Positions 17,059 to 30,616 of a stretch of 64,000 bases of DNA are shown here, piece after piece. Under the pieces are notes generated by a model. The model had not been told where the DNA came from and did no database searches. It was given only the letters and a program-made list of their open reading frames with translations. The stretch is from positions 1,198,924-1,262,923 of the forward strand of contig OZ020616.1 in assembly GCA_963971575.1 (NCBI GenBank). The letters run 5' to 3'. The stretch comes from Liopterus haemorrhoidalis (Eukaryota > Arthropoda > Insecta > Coleoptera > Dytiscidae). A program made the position numbers and the translations under genes. Within the stretch, counting starts at the first letter, position 1. Each line of letters starts with the position of its first letter.

Positions 17059-20000
17059 TTAATTCTTTGGGCAATTAAAGTTGATTCGTTTGAGTGGTAT
17101 GCCGGTGGGTCCGGGACTGATCTGGCAGACATCTATCCCTAGTTTCTTGAGCGGCAGGCAGTGGGCGTCACGGGTACCCCAGTGACCCAGGTATCCCATC
17201 CATCGGGGCATGCGCTCGTGCATCCGCCACTCGAACAGTTTCACGTTACGCCAAGTCTCCCACGGAACACCGAAACCTGTCTCGTCTAACAAACGGGGCA
17301 CTCGGAAATACCTGAAATAAATATTTATATAAATAACTTAACTATATCTTAACTAACTGACGTGGAAGTACTTCGTACTGTCTTATTTAAATACATTATT
17401 ATATAAGGTGCGTTCGGCATAACTGTGCAGTGTTAATTCTGTGTCGTGCAAGTTTTTGTCACATGACCACTGTGCACCCTGTGCAAGAAAGTCAAAGACG
17501 AACGCTTTGTTCAGATTGTGCAGTTATTCTTGTTATTCTAACCTTTTTTTGTAAACAAATAAATTATGTGTGTTTGATTACATGAAGTCTGTCTCCTGCT
17601 ACTTGTTTTGTACGATAATATAAAAATGACGCTTGAAGGTTTTGGGATCCTTTTAAGTAATATAAAAGAAATGTTATTTGATGAGGAAGACAATTCAGAA
17701 GAATTTTCCAAACCAGAAAATATTTTGTAAAAAGTGTTTGAATATGCAGAGAGTACTGTTCCAAACATGAATATAAATCAATTTAAAGTACATTTCCGCT
17801 TTTATCCAGAAAATTTGGAGTCTTTTCGAGTGTATTTACATGTTCCATCATGAGGTTCATGTCTGTATTATTTATTTTGCAAATGCTGCAGGCATAAACA
17901 ATGATATCTTGTTTGTATTCACTCATATTGTTTTGTAGAAATAATAACTTGTATATTTACTGTGAAAAATACTATTACACAGATTGCCGCACGATCTGAA
18001 CTTGTGACGATTGTGCAACACAAACTGCACTGTACGATATTTGTCGAACGATCTTCATGCAGCACAAAGCACACAGACACTTTATGCCGAACGTTTCTTG
18101 TGTAAATTATGCAGAATGTGTAGATTATTAGTTTATGCCGAACGCATCTATAATTGACAAAGGAGTCCGTGTATTCTCGGTGAAACATTGTTAATATTAT
18201 ATTAATATATAAATAAAACACATGGTTGTTTTCATAAATGTCAGTTTATTATTACTCTATAAGCACTTCGGCAGTGACGTCATCAACAAGAGTTCAAATT
18301 ACAAACAAAAACAGAATTTGTAATTTGAACTCTTGTTGATCACTGCCGAAATGCGTATAGAGCAGCGATTCCCAAACTGTGCGCCTCGGCGCCCTGGGTC
18401 ACCGTACTGGGCTACAGGGGCGCCGTGAAAATCTTCCAATATTCCTCCAACTGTGTTAGTTAGACCAATATTTTGCCTTGGGGCGTCGCGGAATAATTCT
18501 GTTACATTAAAGGCACCGGAAACCAAAAAAGTCTGGGAACTACTGGTATATAGTATAGGCCTCAGCTCTGCCTCAGCCATCAAATTCATATGTGGACGAA
18601 AAAGATCCACTTTTACGTTTAATGTCACATTTAATTTTAAATACGACATTATTTACAAGAATATCTATTGTGGTGTTTACTTATGTTTTCCAGGTGCACT
18701 CCAAAATCCGTGACTTCCTTTAGCGGAGAATAGTAGTGGATGGCCGTCTTTCACCTTCACGATACTCGGAAAAACTGTTTTTCCAGTAATTGCTTTTCTG
18801 GAGTCTTGTCTTGTGTAATTAAATTGATTGAGGACGCTGTCATAGTTATAAAAAGCCCCTACGTCATGGGTTGAGACATACATTACACTGGGGTACAGAT
18901 GTCCAGAGAAATAAAGACTTATATGTTCCCAGTCGCCCACATGATTACCTGTAATAATTAAATAATATTATATCCAAAACATATTAAAATTTAATTTAAA
19001 AAAATCATGTCTTATTTCTATTTTGGGCAAGACAGCTTTAATGTAGTTAGCTAGTGGCCAATTTTGTCGTTATTGAGAAGTGACATGCTCGAATACGCTA
19101 ACTGGTGGCCTAATTATTATACTAAATACTGCAGTACAGTTTGAACTTATTACGTAAATTTTAATGCTGATTTTTTGTTTTAATATCGACAGAAGTTTTG
19201 AAAAACAGGTTAATTTAAGCACAGTACCTTTTTATTTTATTAAAATACGAGTAAATATTGGCGAAATTTTTGAGCATTTAAGCGATACATATGTATCGAG
19301 GTCTATAACTGAATTCTCGCGAAAATTTGGACTTAATATTAACTCTCTCAGTGATGGGCGCGTAAGTTACATGATGTAAGTTACCTCATTGTTGACGCGT
19401 AAACAATTGATGTAAAGTAAACACAAAAACTCTTGTAAACAATGATTTAGACATGCGCACTTGTTTTGAATTACAGAACCTCATTATCAATACATTTTTA
19501 TAAATAATAAAATTTTAATGAAACGATTTTAAATGAAAAAGTAAGTATATAAAATTAGGACAACAATATACATATTAATAAAAATCGAATTAGCATAATT
19601 ATACAAGTGTTACAAATTAGTAAATATGAATATGAAAAATATAAAACTTTTTTCTTTAAAAAGTTCAGTCTAATTTTTTAACAACAAAATACATTAAATT
19701 TCACCTTTAAGAAAGTCAGCCTATATTTTTTAATAACGAAAAGATTCATTGCAAATTTTGCATAACGTCCTATATTTTCTTTCATTTTCTTTAATTAAAA
19801 CAAAACCTAGTTCTTCAGAACTATTCCTTCGGTTTCTTCCCACCATTTTTTTAATAAATTTATTGTTTTGAACTGAATATACTTGTTCATTAACTCTCTA
19901 TTATTCGTATTAAATAACTAAAACTAACCTCATTATTTGACAGTTTACAAAGTTTACATTGTTTACATTGTTGACAAGTTTACCAATTGTTTACATAAGT

Positions 20001-23000
20001 TTACACGTAAACGTAAACAATTAAAGTTTACGTGTAAACGCCCAACACTGCTCTATCTTCATTTTTGTTAGGAACAGTAAAAAAAATAAGATGCCTATCT
20101 TTGTCCTTTCTTGAATGACAGCCAGAAACACTACAATATGTTCTGGTTTTATAGTTTATCACAACTTCTGTCAACAATGTAACAAAGATTCAACATTAAT
20201 GAACATAGAACAAAACAATATTAAAATAGTAATCATTTTTTAGATATATAACAAAGTATATAGTCAAAAATATCGAATGTGGCTGCAAAAAGTAAAATAT
20301 TCGAATGGATGAAGAAAAAAACAGTTCTGAAAATCCCAAAAATGACACCAAAAAACTAAAAAATGGAGATAGGACATACCAATTCTGGGTTAACGATTTG
20401 TATTATGCGTCTCAAATATAACAAAGAGTGAGAAGCAACCAGTTCAACATATATGTCGTGTGGGTTGCATACTACAAATATTTTCAATTGTTTTGGGAGT
20501 TTATTCTTTGCGGGTTGTATAAATTATTTAACAATTTCCTACCATAGTAACTTTGATTCCCGATGCATTTGCTAAATATCGGTGGAATGGGTATTTTGCC
20601 CATAAAGCTAAGATTCCAGGTACAGAAGTTTTTTCCTTCATTGAACGGATAAAAGAACCAGTAGGTTACGTGGAAATGTTCCGAAATTGGAGGAATATTT
20701 TTGCGTGACCTCCTCGTAATTGAGTCGTTTCCAGAGGAATTACAGCGGGATATGACGGCATAGATAGGCACTGGATTCTTCTGAGGATCCTTACCATATA
20801 GGAAAGAATTTTTATTTTCCAAAAGATTTGCTGAAAATAAAACTACAATTAATATTTCAGTTTATAGTGCCGGATAACAAAAAGTTAAAATTTCTTGTAG
20901 TTAAATATTACTTAAATAATATTTTAATTAACAATTTAATACTTACATTGCACACAGTTTCGGGATAGTATAGTAATTGATTTGCTACTGATGAATACTG
21001 TTTAGCATGTCGAAATATGTAACTAGTACTATAAACTAGAGATGGGTCGTTCATGAACGAACCGGCTCACTGAGCCGGCTCAGTACACTGACCGAAGTGA
21101 CACGGTTCACCAAATTGAAATGAGCCGGCTCACGGCTCACTGTATAGTTTCAAGTTTCAAGGATACGAGTGGTCGGGCGATTGTGAGCAGTGACCGGAGT
21201 GATCCGGATCTGGATCGATGTCATGTTGAACTTCGCGAGAACCCGGCTTGTAATGTATTATCATAAAGTGTATTTTGTCATCAATTTGTAGGGCAGTTTA
21301 TTTGAAACTAATAGGCTTAGTCTGTATTTTCTTACAACCATACTATATAAAAATATTAAAAATATTGCCCAAAACCCAGATGTCCGATTTATAAGGGCAA
21401 TAAACATCGCCATAAACTTAACACGTCTGGTTTAAAATACAGTAGCTACATAAAGTGAATTGTTTGTTTCAAAAATGTTAGATAAGAGCCGGGGCTAAGT
21501 GACGTTCTACCTACGAGCGAACGACCGACAACTGACTGACCTGTGTCTCGGGATCATGTTTACAGTTCATATATTGCAAGAACCGGCTCTAAGCAAGAGC
21601 CGGCTCTAAGCGACGTTCTACCTACGACCGAACGACCGACCGACCTGTGTCTCGGGATCATGTTTACAGTTCATATATTGCAAGAACCGGCTCTAAGCAA
21701 GAGCCGGCTCTAAATGACGTTTTACCTACGACCGAACGTCCGACCGACCTGTGTCTCGGGATCATGTTTACAGTTCATATATTGCAAGAACCGGCTCTAA
21801 GCAAGAGCCGGCTCTAAGCGACGTTCTACCTTTGATATAACGACCGACTTGTGTCTCGGAAACATGTTTACTTAACCGGATCACTGAGCCGGATCAATGA
21901 ACCGGCTCAACAAACTGAACGACCTCCACTGATCCGGTTCCGCAAACTGAGCCGAAATTCCCATCCCTACCATAAACACAATATTGAAGGCAAGTTTCAG
22001 TGTAATCATTTGATATTTAAACGTTCAGAAGACAATTTAATATTTAGTATAGTAATTATGGAGTGGTTTTTTATGTAATTAGCGTGTTGCGAGCGAAGTG
22101 TAAAGAAAGCCGAGTGTGCCGCATAACGAGGTCAGTAGTGTTGACAGAGGTGAGCGAAACTGCGCTCGCTTAACGAGTCGCAACCATGACATTGACCCTA
22201 CAGCTCTTCAACCTTCTTACTGTCTTTCCTTCACACATATTTCCAGTAATATGTACTTGCAAAAACTTTCAACATAGTTTTAAACACGCCTGGGACTTAA
22301 CAAATAATTATAATAGTATATATACTATGCATTTTTATTATTTTCAAATATTATTACTGGAGAAAAACTTAGGAAAAAGACATCAGTCCGTTATCAAAAA
22401 TGTATAAAATTAATAAAAATTCCGCCATTGCCATACAAAAAAAGATGTATAGAGCGTTCAAAGGTGAGCTTGCAGTATAGCTCTTATGGCAAATGGGAGC
22501 GGTGTTGCCAAATGTTGTAAAAGTGTCAAATGTGTCAATTATAATAATATGAAAAGCTCGTATGATTTACAAAAATCAACTCTTATAAAACTCAAAATAA
22601 CACTGAACAAAAATAAATGGCCATTTGTAGAATACTGCGTCTTCACAGATCAGCGCGTTTTAGAGCTGGCAACGTCGACAAGCAAGAAAAGGATAGTGTC
22701 ATTGTGTAAACCCATTAGAGAGTATGAAAAAGAACTACTCCATATGCCCTGTACTGCAAACTCACCTTTGAACGCACTATAGCTACTTTTGCAACTTGAA
22801 GTTTGTTGTGCCATTTTGGTTATGGTTATGATTTAACTTCTTTCAAAAAATGTAAAAAATTAGTAGAAGTTTTCTGATTCTCATACAGAAAAGCACAATT
22901 AAATTAATTTAAACCAGGGCTTCGAATCGTTATTTTTTTCATTTAAGTTTTCTTTCCCGTTCAATTAAAAAAAAAAAATCCGTTCATTTTTTTAAGCAAT

Positions 23001-26000
23001 GTATACCATATTTTCGGACGGAGGGAGTATTTTTTAACAAGATGATAACGAAACTTACAAAATTAAATATGCCAATTTATATAAAAACAGCTTAATTTTC
23101 ATAATAAAATCACTCTACAGATCAATTCAGGTCTTGTCAAATAGTAGTCTTAAAAAGGTGTGCCCCAAATTAATCTCGATATTTTCAATTGAAACTTATA
23201 TAATAATTATTATTCTTTATTACATACAGCATATCATTTACTTTCACTACGTGAAAATACATACCATTAAATTCATCAGTCAACAAATAAATTTGTTTCA
23301 CTTTAAATACACGAATTTAACAAATTAAAGCATACTTTTCACGCTGTGGACTTTAGAAACTTTAAATGTGTTTAATCAGTTTGTAATACGGTGTCGTACT
23401 TTTTAAGGAAGTTCTTTTAAATATTACGAAACTCATCACTGTCCGCATATTATAATTATGAACTAAAAAATTGTTACGTAAATTAAAATGTTGCATATTT
23501 TCTGGTGAACGCAAAATTATTGAAAGTAAACATTGGTCTTCTTAGAATATTATGACTTTCACCATAATACATGTAGATGCGTTATCAAATAAGGTCGGGT
23601 TTCAATCTCCAAACAGTAAATTAAAAGTCCTTTTGACGTAGAATTTGTTTTCTCCACGACCAATATAGAATTTACCAATTCTAAAACCAATTTTGACTAC
23701 AGAAAGTTAATATTCTAACACAAGAGTTGGAATGTTATTCTAAAGCACTTATCTTCTTATGCATTTTGCGTGTATTTCATTCCATCACTTGTTATGGAAT
23801 AATTATTCTATGCTTGTTGTCTTTTGTTTTTGTAGGGTTACATTATAGACCGGGAGCTCATGACATTTTTGGTCTCCGATTTCATACAGCATGCCTTTTG
23901 AAGGAGAGAATATTTACCCTGTGACAACAAAAAAGGGGTGGTACTAAACCCCTGCACGCTTTCCGGTCATAGGGAAAATTGCATTTCCACTTGCACAAAA
24001 TTTTTGTGTTTTTCTCTGATTTAATATTGCTTGCCCTTTTGTCAAAAGAAAGTTATAACAAATTTAAAGTCTTTTAATTATAGGCATGCTGTATGAAAAC
24101 GCGGAAAATCATATTTTTTTATTACAAGATCACATGACCGTTTGAGCCCTTTGGGACCCTCCGAATCGCATGCATATATTTAAAAGACTTTAAATTTGTT
24201 ATAACTTTCTTTTGACAAAAGGGCAAGCAATATTAAATCAGAGAAAAGCACAAAAATTTTGTATTTAAGTGGAAATGCAATTTTCCCTATGACCGGAAAG
24301 CGTGCAGGGGTTTAGTACCATCCCTTTTTTGTTGTCACAGGGTAAATATTCTCTCCTCCAAAAGGCATGCTGTATGAAATCGGAGACCAAAAACTGTCAT
24401 GAGCTCCCGGTCTATTAAAATATATGCAATGTTTCCATTAAATAAATGCAACATAACTTCCTAAAAAGTATTAAAATAGTGACCGATATGCGGCAAATTA
24501 AACTAAAATTAAACAAATAATAAATAAAAAAATAAGTTTAATTAATTGATTAATTTGTTATGTAATATAAATTATTTGTTAAGATAAAATGTTCGTTAAA
24601 ATAATTATTTGTTATTTTTTTTTCTTTCTGGTGGTCGTGGAGAAAGTAGTGACTAGGTTGGAAGAGAAAATTTGATGCTCGTGGTTCCTCACGCTGGCCT
24701 GCGCTCGGAATGTTCCACTCGCATCGAATTTTCTCATTCCAACTTTGTTACAGAATATACTATTCGTCCGTAACTTGCCTTTTCAATTTTCAAACCAATG
24801 AGGTTATCATAGAGCCTGTATGCGGGCAACTTGTTATGAAGCCAACACATCCGGAAGTGGGGTGACGGGAGAAGGCCCCATTGAACAGTGAATTGCTTAC
24901 TTCATTGTTTAGCCTACAAGAATTGCAAAGAAAAACATATATTTTTACCGACCGCCAACATATATAAGGGAGGTATTGTGCTCATACCGATTTTGACATT
25001 TCGAGATTTCGATGGATCTCCACGAATTGAGGTCTCAACATAACGTTTTGACTATTTTTAGCATGATGTCTGTCGGTCTGTCTGTCCGTCCGTCTGTCTG
25101 TGGACACGTGCAGAGCAAATTCGGCTAAAAGGATTTTTATGAAACTTCATATTTAAGTTTTTGCGATCAATGGCACGAGTTGATGAAATTTTGGTAAAAA
25201 TCGGTTGACTAGAAATGGGAGTTTACTCGTGTCGATTCTAAGATTTTTGCAAATATTTCATAACAGAAAAATATTTCGAAAAAAATTAATTAACAAAAAT
25301 TGAGATAAAAGCAATAACTAACAACTTATTTCAGACATTTTTTGATAAAACGAAAAAATATAATATAACATTTATTTAATTTTTTGAAATAGGCTTTTTT
25401 TATGTAGAGATATATAAACTTTGTCTCTCATATAAGGAGCAGAAACTAATTCTATTTTCATGTATAAAATTTTATCAAAATTGGCCCATAAACATTAAAA
25501 ATATTGTAATTTTAAAAAAATTGGACCCCCATTTTGGCCTTTTTTGTACAGATACATGAATTTTGAACTCCTACATACCAGGAGACACTAATTCTAATAC
25601 TCTGTGTCAAATCCCATCGAAATCGGTCCATAAATAAGCGAGTTATGGCCGTGCTCTATTTTTGGTCAAAACTGGAGCATTTTTTTTTACTAACTTGCGA
25701 ATTTGATGTTTTTGACTATACAGTCAAAAGCCTCGTGCACTCCTAATTTTAAAACTGTAAGTATTTTCTTAATCCGTTCATAAATAAGCGAGCTACAGTC
25801 ATTTGAACTAGTTTCCATTAATCCGCTCTAATTATTTGGTCTAATTCAGTAATTAGTTCAGATATTTGGTTTAGTTTAGGTGTATTCCCGGGTTAGCAGC
25901 ACTTGCCATATATTTCTGAATCAAATCAAAACATAAATATACGTCATTAGGATTACAATGTAATTTACTGGAAAAACGTATGTTTTAATTGTAATTTATG

Positions 26001-29000
26001 CAGATAAAATTTGATCAAGGACTTTTTAATTAGGCCTTTTGATTGGCCCTAGGTACGTGTCGTCAACAGACGCTAAGTATCCGAAGATGGCTACCTATTT
26101 TTGTCTAATGATGACATTTGATATTTTTTAAGGAAATTAAATTGAAAATTTGTGCTGAAAAGTTGTAAAAAGGTAAGAAATATTTTTAAATTTAATTAGA
26201 ATTTATTATTTATATTTCACAACAGAAAAATATTTCGAAAAAAATTATTTAACAAAAGTTGCTATAAAAGCAATAGCTAATAACTTTTATTCAAGACATT
26301 TTTTGATAAAACGAAAAAAAATTTAAAAAAGTATTTATTTTTTCATACTTATATGTAACCTTTCCATGGTCATGATAAATAATATCTCTGTTAGAAAATA
26401 TTAGGCCAAATTATTTGTACTCTGCTGCTAGAATGTATTTTCTACAAGTAATTTGTGATGGCGGTCGGTCCTGTGGTGGCAACAGCTGATTTTTTTTCCA
26501 AGTATCTATTTTTTCATACTTATATGTAACGTTTCCATGGTCATAATAAATAATATCTGTTAGAAAATTTTGGGCCAAGTTATTTCTACTCTGCTGCTAG
26601 AATGTATTTTATCGACTTTTGATAAATAATTTTTTTCGAAATATTTTTCTGATGTTAAATATTTGCAAAAATCTTAAAATCGACACGAGTAAACTCCCAT
26701 TTCCAGTCAACCGATACCAAAAGTTGATCAACTCGTGCCATTGATATCAAAAGCTTAAATATGAAGTTTCATAAAAATCCTTTTAGACGAATTTACTCTG
26801 TACGTGTACACAGACAGACAGACAGACGGACAGACGGACAGACAGACCGGCAGACATCATGCTAAAAATAGTCAAAACGTTATGTATGGCCCTCAATTCG
26901 TGGAGATCCATCGAAATCTCGAAATGTCAAAATCGGTTTGATCACAATACCTCCCTTATATATATTGGCGGTCGGTAAAAAACTAATTTGGAAAGTGAAG
27001 GTCACTATATTAATGTTGTAAATTCTGGTAATATTAGTATTACAATAAATAATAAATAATTATGGAATTTGTTTTTTTTTTTACATCTGCAACTTTTTTG
27101 AGGGAATAAAGTTAAAAAAATTGGCCTACATGGAAGAAAGCCTATTAAGTTATTTATCGGAACAGATTCGTCCCACACAAATCAGGACTGTCATCACAAA
27201 ACATATTTCAGTACCTACATGGATAAGTAAATATTAAGGCTAGATTACATTCAGTGAGTAAAGCCTGGTTTCCAATTGACGTAGACGTAGAATTCTACGT
27301 TTACGTGAACATATAAATAATAGGAAAATGCATGCTACGGTTTCGAATCGTAGACGTAGATGAACGTAGACATAGAAACATTCACTTGGAATATCCAAGT
27401 GAATGTTTCTATGTCTACGTCTTGGAATATTAATATATTTATATTTCTACGTGTTTGTTTTGACTTAAGCCTGGTTTCCAATTAACGTAGACGTAGAATT
27501 CTACGTCTACGTCAATTGGAAACCAGGCTTAAGCTTACTAGCTACTCGCTATTGAACTTGCTGCAATCAGAATTGCTCAATGTAAATACTGGCTAGTAAA
27601 CTTACTACTCGGTTTGCTCCAGCAAGCAGTGGCGGACTTTCGCAAAGACAAAAAAGACAATTGTCTTGGGCCCGTAATTTTCAAGGGCCCAACGAACACT
27701 TGCCCTTTGAACGACTCTAGGTTGAGGGCCCGTAAATCAAAAATGTCTTGGGCCCGGCGAAGGCATAATCCGCCACTGCCGGCAAGTAAGGTTGAAGACT
27801 GGGTTACTTTACTTGCGATCGAGTAGAGAAATATTTGATACGCGCACGACTTTATCCGTCAACGAGTAGCTAATAAAATCGATCAATGTAATCTAGCCTT
27901 TACACGTGCCACATGTAATAATCTAGTATGAGGGATGGAGGAAACACGACTCAACTCATTAAAACACGGATCATTAGTTGTAAGATTGGCGTGGAAGGCC
28001 AACAAAAAACAAATTGATGAAGCATGGTACCTACGTACGAAAGATTGAATATTTTCATTTTTATTTCTCAAATCAATCATATTTTAGTTAACATACGAGG
28101 GCTACCTTTTAAGTTTTTACAAAAACTAGCAAAGAAAAAATGTTTTTTGAAACAAACAGTTTTATTGCTTTTCTGTCATCAGAAAGTTTATCATATGGTA
28201 AGACGTGAAACCGTTCAGACCTCCAAATTTAATACGCTGTTTGTTGTGGATTGTGCATAATTTTCTAAACTTATAGCTAATGAGATGTTTTAATGAGACA
28301 TACATATAAAAACATTGGCTATCGCATTCTATCAGTGACACCGTATTTATAGAATGCCTTTACATAGCCTAACATAATGTCATCATTAACAAATCTTGCT
28401 CAAAATTACAAAGACGGACAGTAAATATGATCAATTTAGGTAATTAGGTAGTTAAAATCTAAGACAACAGAATTATAAGAACGATAATACATATAAAATA
28501 TTTTACGAAGCTGAATAGTTGGTTTCAAAATTCACAGATGGAGGGCTATTCGTAACGTACTAATTTATAACAGATGTGAACGGTACATGCAACGTTAAAA
28601 AGAATGCATAGAAACATAAGTTACAGCTGACAAAGCACAGTCTACAACCTCTTAATTTAAAGGATTCCACACACCAAAGCGGCCACGGTGGCGGCCACGG
28701 TGGCGATAATGCAGCGGCCTAACGCAACCTATACAATACAATGAGACCACGCACATACAAGCGTTCCGCTATCTGAGAACGCCTCCGACTGCAGCGTTCA
28801 GTCTAGCGATCACCAAACACTGGCGGCCGAACTCGACAAGTTGCGTTAGGCCGCGCGATATTCATTGTTTATATACCACAGAGTGAATATATTTAAGAAA
28901 ATAATGTCGAAAATAGATAATTTAACAGAAAAAATAATAGATCAGTAAAGGATCATTTAATTTTGTATGACTTAGCACATCCTGATTACAAGAATATTAG

Positions 29001-30562
29001 GAAAATAAATAAAGTGTGGGACGAAATAGGAAAAGTTTTGGAAATTGATAGTAAAGTCTGTTCCAAACGATTAGGCGGAACTAGATTTTGCAATCTAGTT
29101 ACTTTCATCGTTTAAATAATGCTTTTCAGCCGTTTTGTTTAAGCTTTATAAATCATACTTGCAACAAACATTTTTTGGTTAAGGTTAATATCATTTTAAA
29201 ATGTCATTTTCTTTATATTTTGATTTTTTGTGTCATTCTTAATACAAATATCCCAGTTATTTACTTTTTTTGTCATTAAAATATGTAAAAAAATAATTTA
29301 ATTTTGACATATGTCATTCGTTTCCATGGCTTCATTGTTGGAATTTTACATTTTGACATTCCAACGTTAAAAATGAAATAACCCAAGCAAGGTCCCTTTT
29401 CGTGACAACCTAAAAGAACGAAATTCCCATTTAGTTCCGCCTAACTGTTTGAAACAGACTGTGAGTAGATTATTATTTTTCCTCTACATACAATTAATTA
29501 TTCTATTGTGTTCTCGCAATCAATATTATCATACATCTATATACCGTGATTCACTAACTGATCGCTACCGCTACCGCCACTCCCACCGCGTTAGTGTGAG
29601 GAGACCTGATCGCTACCGTGGCCGCCACCGCGGCCGCTTTGGTGTGTGGAATCCTTAAAGAGCTCTGAATGCGGCTTAACATGTTATTGGTGGGGTTTTT
29701 ATGGGGCAACAAATGAACATTCTTTTCTTGTTTTCACTGGGTATGTCACTGAATATCCTTCGGCCATTTTGATAGTGTATTTTAGTGTAGTTTATACGGT
29801 CGCAAGTGACTAAGAAAATAAAAATTAGTTAACATATCTTTTAAATATTTCACAATCGCTATGATTTCCAAATTTATGAAAACTAAGAGAGTTTGGTTTA
29901 ATTTGACATTTGTGTTTGAAATGAAAATGTATATTCGGCTGTTAAATTGCCTCATTTATGAATATTGAACTCGCTAAACATTTCAAATTATCTCCAAGGA
30001 CGAAAATTAATGAATTAATACTTTAAGTTAGTTTATTTAAATATGATTCCGCAATAGAGACAACAGTTTTTTTCTCCATAATCAGTGACCAAATATGAAG
30101 ATATCAGTTAACAAAGATTAGCTAATATTAAAATGGCATATAGAATATCAAGTTGCGGTAGTTTAAAGAATAACATTAACTTCTTCCTGCAGGTGTATAG
30201 TTCAACATAAATGTCGTGGCCTGTGATGTACCGGATATCCGTATGCGCAGATGATCCGTGAAAAATAAAAATCCGTATCCGTTTTTCCAAGACGGATTCT
30301 CAGAAATTATTGTCTGTAGTAGCGACGTCAGTTCCTTCAGAGCGCTTATTTTCGAAAGCAGGAGCCACTGTATGCAGAGACAGGCTTCTAGGCAAAAGGT
30401 TTACTAAACTGTTTTTTCTCGGTGCTGGCAATGAAAAAGAGTGGAGTGTTTAATTGTGGTTTAAAAAATCACTCAGGCCTATAGGCGCCATTGCCTTATC
30501 ATTTTTTATAATTTTTAGGGTTTTGTAGGTATGACCGAAAACCCTTATACCGTCATTTTGTC

Positions 30563-30616
<54 letters not shown>

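Larger units (their letters stand above)
28661..29655. mobile_element. PIF/Harbinger-like element with MADF remnant, TSD TAA
   Basis: TIRs of about 45 bp start AGGATTCCACACACCAAAGC at both ends, then repeated GGCCACGGTGGC. TAA flanks both sides (28658-28660, 29656-29658). The only coding remnant is a MADF-like fragment, itself cut by the MITE at 29056-29461. Confidence 0.75.

Noticed and set aside
21501..21870. 104-bp tandem array as a CRISPR or regulatory array
   Set aside because: Units are contiguous with no unique spacers and lie inside a TSD-flanked MITE.
22486..22782. 98-codon + frame
   Set aside because: Lies between TIRs and ends inside the right TIR; more likely chance than a gene.
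30560..30616. GTCT tract as a CRISPR-like array
   Set aside because: It is a simple tetranucleotide microsatellite without spacers, in a eukaryotic repeat.
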